From Chiridota heheva (taxonomy: Eukaryota; Echinodermata; Holothuroidea; Apodida; Chiridotidae), in the NCBI GenBank assembly GCA_020152595.1, contig JAIGNY010004520.1, positions 1,722,001-1,786,000 on the forward strand: a DNA stretch of 64,000 nt, in the 5' to 3' direction. The position numbers and the translations under genes were made by a program. The stretch's first letter is position 1, and the number at the start of each line of letters is the position of its first letter. This document shows positions 58,659-64,000 of this stretch, piece by piece. Below the pieces are notes generated by a model, which made no database searches, was not told where the DNA came from, and was given only the letters and a program-made list of their open reading frames with translations.

Positions 58659-60569
58659 GGTTCGCATGCCCCATGCAAAGTGACACCCAAATCATATGAC
58701 CCGGTCAATTATAAAAATGGCATCTCACAATAAGTCCCACATGGCATCTCATGTCCCACATGGCATCCCACCCCATGTCCCACATAACATCCCATCCCAT
58801 CCCTTGTCCCACATGGCATTCCACCATATCTCCCACATGGCATCCAACTCCATGTCCCACATGACATCCCATCCCATCCCTTGTCTCACGTGGAATTCCA
58901 CCATATGCCCGCACGGCATCCCATCCTATGACCCACATGGCATCCCACCCTGTGTCCCACATGGATTCCATCCCATGTGCCAAATGACAGCCCACCCCAT
59001 GTCCCACATGACATCCCATCCCATGCCTTGTCCCGTATGGCATAATACCATACCTCCCACAGCATTTAACCATACAGTATGTCTCACATGGCATTCCACC
59101 ATATGGCATTCCACCATATGTCCCACATGGCATCCCATCCTATGACCCACATAGCATCACACCCTATGTCCCACATGGATCCCACTCTATATGTATGTCC
59201 CACATTAATCCAGCCATATGTACCACATGATATCCCTCCCTATGTCCCACATGGCATCCCTCCCTGTGTCCCACATGGCATCATTCCCTATGTCCCTAAT
59301 GGCATCCCACTGTACATGTATGTCCAGCATCAGTAGCTTCCCACCTGATGTCCCACATGGCATTCCACCTTATGTCCCACATTGGATCCCACCATATGTT
59401 CCACATGGTATCCCTCCCAATGTTCCAATGACATCCTACTTTATGTCCACATGGCATTACATCCCATGTCCCCATGGCTCCTATCCTATGTCCCACATAG
59501 CCTCCTACCCATGTCACACATGGCATCCAAACTTATGTCACACTCTGTTAATTGTGGCATCCCACCCCATGTTCCACATGGCATCCCACCCCATGTCCCG
59601 TATGGCATCACACCCCATGTCCCAAATGACATCTCATATCCCACATAACATCCCATCCCATTCCACCCTATTTGCTGCATGGCATTCCATCATATATCCT
59701 ACATGGCATTCAACCCTGTTCCACATGGCATCCAAGCCCATGGCATCCCAGCCCATGTCCCACATGGCATTCCACCCCATGTCCCACATGACATCCCATA
59801 GGCTCCATAAGAAGTCTCATTCTAGCTATCATAGTCCCTGATTGAGCATACTATGTATGAAATTGTCAGTTCATATAATAGTTTATATGCAAATGAGTTG
59901 TTGAATAAGAAAAAAAGGCGGAGTCAAATATTTATGCCTGATATAGCCCTTGGTGTATACCACATGGTATATATTATATCATATGCCCCACATACCCCAT
60001 CCATGTCCCACATGGTATCCCTCCCTATGTCCATATGCAGTCACATCCTGTCACACTCCCTTACTGAGCATACTAAATAAAAAAGTCTGGTCAGTCCATA
60101 TACTGTAGCAACTTTATGCAAATGACCACAATAACAAAAGCAGAGTTTAATAATCAAGCCTGATACAACCATTGTGCCCAAATATTTTGAAGAATTTTAA
60201 GGATTTTAAATCTTCAGTGCTACAAGAGAGATGCTTGAGGATCTCTGAAGAATATTGGAAAATGATATCATTTTACAGTTATCTTTTAGAGGAAATAACA
60301 AATGTTTTGTAGACTGTTTAAGGAAACTACTCTTCAATCTTGTTTTAAGTGTCTCTGAAAAACTAACATTTTGTAAGGAAATTCTAATCTTCCATAAGGA
60401 TATCTGAAAAAACTTTAACTTTTTCTGAGGAACTCTGAAGAAACTTTAACATTTTCTGAGGAATTCTCAAAAACCTTTAACATTTCTGAGGAATTTTTAG
60501 GAAAAACTGTAGATGGCCGAATGGAATCGCCATTACATAGGTTTGCATCATGCTTCGCATGCGAACCAA
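58659..60569. mobile_element. Composite element with 11-bp inverted ends and internal satellites
   Basis: TGGTTCGCATG (left) and CATGCGAACCA (right) are exact reverse complements, followed inward by ATGCAAA on both sides. Inside are a 22-bp CCCACATGGCATCC-type array (58730-59830), a ~225-bp spaced duplication (59843 and 60067, each GAGCATACTA...ATGCAAATGA) and a degenerate TAAGGAAATTCTAA repeat (60345-60510). The 22.3-24.5 kb region has the same order of satellites. A non-autonomous transposon is inferred. Confidence 0.55.
58730..59830. repeat. 22-bp degenerate satellite (CCCACATGGCATCC type)
   Basis: Units TGTCCCACATGGCATCCCAC plus CC with many substitutions and shortened units, about 45-50 copies. 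Open frames rich in Pro/His/Met on plus and Gly/Cys/Trp on minus are repeat artefacts. Confidence 0.88.
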
Positions 60570-60756
60570 AAATAAGAAATCAATTCTACAACTTATTGGT
60601 CCAAAGTACATTCATTTTACAACAGAGAAAACAATGTGTTTTAGCCTTCAACATGTTTCAATTGTAGTGATTCTTATAACGTACCTTAAAGGTGTATGGA
60701 GAGGCAGAGATTTTGTATTCATCAGAAAGCAATTTAAAAACGATAGTCGTTAAAGG

Positions 60757-61098
60757 AATATTTAAAATCTCCTGGTAGGAATAATATATCAACATGATTT
60801 TTGTACAAAATTATTTCTAAAAATTTCTTTCTTGTGAAAGGTTACGAAAAAACATGGGAATATTCCTTTAAAAATATGGGAATATTCCTTTAAAAACATG
60901 GGAATATTCCTTTAAAAACATGAGAATATTCCTTTAAAAACATGGGAAAATTCCTTTAAAAACATGGGAATATTCCTTTAAAAACATGAAATATTCCTTC
61001 AAAAACATGGAAATTTTCTTTTTTAAAAACATGGGATATTCCTTTGAAAAATATGGGAATATTCCTTTAAAAACATGGGAATATTCCTTTAAATTACA
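60757..61098. repeat. TTAA-type MITE end expanded into a 22-bp array
   Basis: Begins TTAAAGGAATATT with MITE interior (ATATATCAACATGATTTTTG), then from 60848 about 11 tandem copies of AAAAACATGGGAATATTCCT plus TT. It is the same motif as 50548-50873 in opposite orientation. Confidence 0.87.
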
Positions 61099-61167
61099 AC
61101 AAAAATGTTGTTGCACAGTTATGGCTAATACCCATTTAAAGAATTTTATTTTATGCAAAAGTTATGA

Positions 61168-61345
61168 TTGTTTGTTTGTTTGATGAGAGTTTAACGGCAC
61201 CACAACAGCAAGGGTCAAATTGTGCCCGAGAGGTTAGATCATTCCAGAGGTAGGAAGGAAAATAAACAAGGGGGGAGATTGAGAGAAACATGAGAACTAA
61301 AAGCCAGAAAGCTGGGATCGAGAGAGGAGGTGTATGGGTGGAAAA
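61168..61345 (-). mobile_element. I/Nimb-like LINE 3'-terminal scrap
   Basis: GTTTGTTTGTTTGATGAGAG, TTAACGGCACCACAACAGCA, CAAATTGTGCCCGAGAGG: about 180 bp of the family 3' end. Upstream of ELMO exon 1. Confidence 0.85.
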
Positions 61346-61934
61346 ATAATGAACGAGTGGACAGCTCAAAATATTTAACGAAATTCTTCAAATTTCTGTC
61401 CTAAATTTCAGCAACCTAAAAATATCATTCTGTTTCAAATCCTCATGCATGGTCATATTCAAAAACGTCAAAGGTGTAGCAACATGATTTTAAGTGCAGG
61501 GGGCGGGGGAGGGGGAAGTGAACAATACCATTGATGCTGCATGTAAAGTGTTCGAGGGTATTCCCTTTGGTGTATAATAATGGCAGAACAAGCAACTCCC
61601 CCTCCCTCGCCCATTACCTACACTTTTGTGAGACCTTATGCATCATCTAGCGCAAAGCAGATACAGTAGGTACTTAGGTGAGGATATATTCAACTTCCCC
61701 AATTCAAAGAACAGTAGGTAAAGCTTTGAAAAACAAATCAAAACGGCCAAATTTTACAGTTTTTTGGGACTTATTTTGCTATATCTTTGTGGTTTACAGT
61801 ATATTGTATTCCAATTAAACGAAGGATTTGCTGTCGATAGAAGGCCAACTATCATGTTTCAACATTTATCTCAATTTGAGCATTTTGATTGGTGGCAATT
61901 AGATTGGTCCAACAAACTTTATGTACAGTTAGTT

Positions 61935-62181
61935 ATATCCATCCGAGCCATTAGGCTCATAAGGCTAGTGCTTATCCCCGGTTTCCATGGCTCAAGCGGA
62001 TGAGAGTACATGACTCCTCCTAGACGGGACACCGCTGGTATTCAATTTACAGCTGAGCGGACTGCAGCAAGTAGAGTAAAGTGCCTTGCTCAAGGACACA
62101 ATGCAACGCTTGCGGTGGGAATCGAACCTGGTACCTTTCGAATACGAGTTGAGCATGACTCCTTAACCACTGAGCCATTGC
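61935..62181 (-). mobile_element. tRNA-derived SINE, complete-looking copy
   Basis: On the minus strand: TGGCTCAGTGGTTAAGGAGT (box A TGGCTCAGTGG, exact), then GGTTCGATTCC (box B, exact), then TGTGTCCTTGAGCAAGGCAC, GTCATGTACTCTCATCCGCT and the tail GAGCCTAATGGCTCGGATGG. About 245 bp. It serves here as the reference for other copies at 9944, 25448 and 30982. Acceptor-stem pairing is lost, so it is a SINE, not a tRNA gene. Confidence 0.9.
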
Positions 62182-63500
62182 ATACTTGTACAGTATCTGC
62201 ATGTTTAGGTCTACTGATACAAAAAATCATTTTCCTTTTTGAAAACAGCGAACTATAAACTTTATGAACAACACAAATCTATGTCAACTGATTATTTGCT
62301 GGCAATTTGAACAAGTATTTCATGCAAAGAATTATTTTGTTTTAAATTTACATGTCTAGGTGTTCCCTCAGAAACTTAGACACTTCCTTACATAGACACT
62401 TCTTTAAACAGCCACTGTATAATGGAAGTCTAATGATGAAAATGCCACTATTGTAGAAAATATGTGTAAATAAATTACACCACTATCAGGGTTCTAGCTA
62501 GAGAAGTTTGAGTGCCAGGCTCCAGTAACAATAAGTGGTGTACTCATGGTGGCCTCCTAGACCCCACTTCCATAAAGAACTTTAAAAAAAGATTTTCATT
62601 TTTTTATTTCTCGGAAACTCTTCTCTCAATTCCCACTGTTATTCATCTTGCCCATATTTCAACACAAAATTAGACATAATGGCAGCATCCATGTTACAAC
62701 TTCAAAGATGGATAACTTGAGAATGGAATAAGATTTTATGATGGGTTTTTGGTACAACTTTGGTTTATTTTTTAATTCTCTATCATATATTAAGTTCGAA
62801 TATTCAACTTCATGTCACCTTTGAGAATTAAGACTACAAAAAAAAGATGAATTAACAATTAGAATTTTAACAGAAATTATGAACTCTTCATAAAATTCAA
62901 ATTATAGTAAGATTGAAGCAAATATACAACAAAACAAGAAGTGTCAGAAGGACAGTATGCTCGACTTTTCAAAGTTAGAGAAAGGACTTATCGAGGGAAG
63001 TATATACAGAAATAGGGTAGGAGGGACAGATGATTTCAAATTACTTGAGCTTTAAAAGATGCACTTACATTTTCATTTGCTTTGCTAATTTTTATAACAT
63101 TTTAATACAAGCATCAACATATCCTTCAGTTTTCCTAGGTATTTTAAGACAAAAAAAAGCTCAAGATTACCTCACCCAGCAAGTCAGAAAACAAGTAAAA
63201 GCTAGTAGTTTTTATAGCTTTAACACCTCTTTTAGTTCTATCAATTGAGCAACAAAGAAAGGAGAGGCCTTGACTTGCCAATGTCAATGAAAAAAAGTCA
63301 TTAGGCCCCCCTTTCAACCTGTACCCTCCCCCAATCCCTACACATTCACAAAACTACATCCTGGATTAAAAATTTAAGAAAATATGTGTGTCAAGCAAAG
63401 TTAAGCAGCATGAAAAATGTACAATAAGATTAAAGCAAAATTATGTGAAACAATATTGCTTAACGTATGACAAACTAGACATTGGAAACAATACAAATCC
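62182..63500. other. Sequence upstream of ELMO exon 1, nothing recognised
   Basis: May hold non-coding first exon(s) or promoter of ELMO, but no TATA, CpG cluster or clear donor could be assigned. The open frame at 63030-63248 has no family resemblance. Confidence 0.4.
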
Positions 63501-63639
63501 CCTGACCGCTAATACGGCATATTCCAGACTGTCCCGCATTCCATCCCAGCCTGTCCCAAATGTCATCCCACACCTATACTCCATGCAATCACACCTGAAA
63601 ACCAGATACTGAATGTCATTCCACCACTTGCATGACCCA

Positions 63640-64000
63640 CATGCTATCACAACTGAAATCCAGATAACACCCCACCACATGCCATTCCACCCTATTCCAC
63701 ATGCCAACCCACCCTGTTCCACATGCCAACCCACCCTGTTCCACATGCCAACCCATCCTGTTCCACATGCTAACCCACCATGTTCTACATGCCAACCCAC
63801 CCTGTTCCACATGCTAACCCACCCTGTTCCACATGCCAACCCACCCTGTCCCACATGCCAACCCACCCTGTTCCACATGCAAACCCACCCTGTTCCACAT
63901 GCCAACCAATCCTGTTCCACATGTCAACCCACCCTGTTCCACATGCCAACCCACCCTGTTCCACATGCTAGCCCACCCTGTTCCACATGCCAACCCACCC
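63640..64000. repeat. 22-bp minisatellite at the right window edge, about 15 copies
   Basis: Units CCACATGCCAACCCACCCTG plus TT, with TCCCA, GCTAAC and GCAAAC variants; it runs off the window. It shares the CCACATG..A.CCCACCC core and the 22-bp period with the satellite at 58730-59830, so the two are probably related. Confidence 0.93.

Noticed and set aside
58705..59841. 142- to 207-codon frames rich in His/Pro or Gly/Cys
   Set aside because: Translation of the degenerate 22-bp satellite; frames switch with each indel.
62100..62181. A tRNA gene on the minus strand
   Set aside because: Box A and box B are exact, but acceptor-stem pairing is absent and the sequence continues into a SINE body shared with other copies.

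Overview
This window is animal nuclear DNA. It has spliced exons with GT-AG introns, non-LTR retrotransposons, tRNA-derived SINEs, inverted-repeat elements and many tandem arrays. The repeat style (RNase H-bearing I/Nimb-like LINEs, CR1-like RT pieces, TTAA-flanked MITEs) suggests a marine invertebrate, perhaps an echinoderm, but the species cannot be fixed from the sequence.

Only one host gene is convincingly present: an ELMO/CED-12 homologue on the minus strand. Fourteen coding exons run from 58402 (5') down to 6500 and join in a consistent reading frame of about 525 codons. They cover the N-terminal Ras-binding-like region, the armadillo-like region, the ELMO domain and the start of the linker to the PH domain. 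The PH domain and proline-rich tail are absent, so the gene must continue past position 1. The product would be the DOCK-binding subunit of a Rac exchange factor, used in engulfment and cell migration. Most long open frames in the window are artefacts of tandem repeats.

Layout from left to right: 1-5324 is a very uniform 42-bp minisatellite. 5.3-12 kb holds exons 14 and 13, LINE scraps, a 355-bp tandem duplication and a 25-bp array. 12.9-18.7 kb is a nearly full-length but broken I/Nimb-like LINE (gag, endonuclease, RT, RNase H) with a 22-bp array at its 5' end. 18.7-25 kb holds a second LINE copy, a 50-bp array, exons 12 and 11 and a satellite-bearing composite repeat. 25-31 kb holds a broken THAP exon, exon 10 with a decayed partial copy, more LINE ends and microsatellites. 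31-35.5 kb is a 58-bp satellite that reads as about 74 tandem copies of a tRNA-derived SINE head. 35.6-51.6 kb holds exons 9 to 3 among MITEs and repeats. 51.9-58.2 kb holds a CR1-like RT fragment, a ~186-bp tandem, a decayed copy of part of exon 2, exon 2 and a 1.6-kb 18-bp array. 58.2-64 kb holds exon 1, then repeats, a complete-looking SINE and a 22-bp array at the window edge.

The most unusual features are the SINE-head satellite with clustered pol III box A/B motifs, the growth of a MITE terminal palindrome into arrays at two loci, partial duplications of two ELMO exons, and ten RNase H-LINE copies or fragments all in the same orientation as the host gene.
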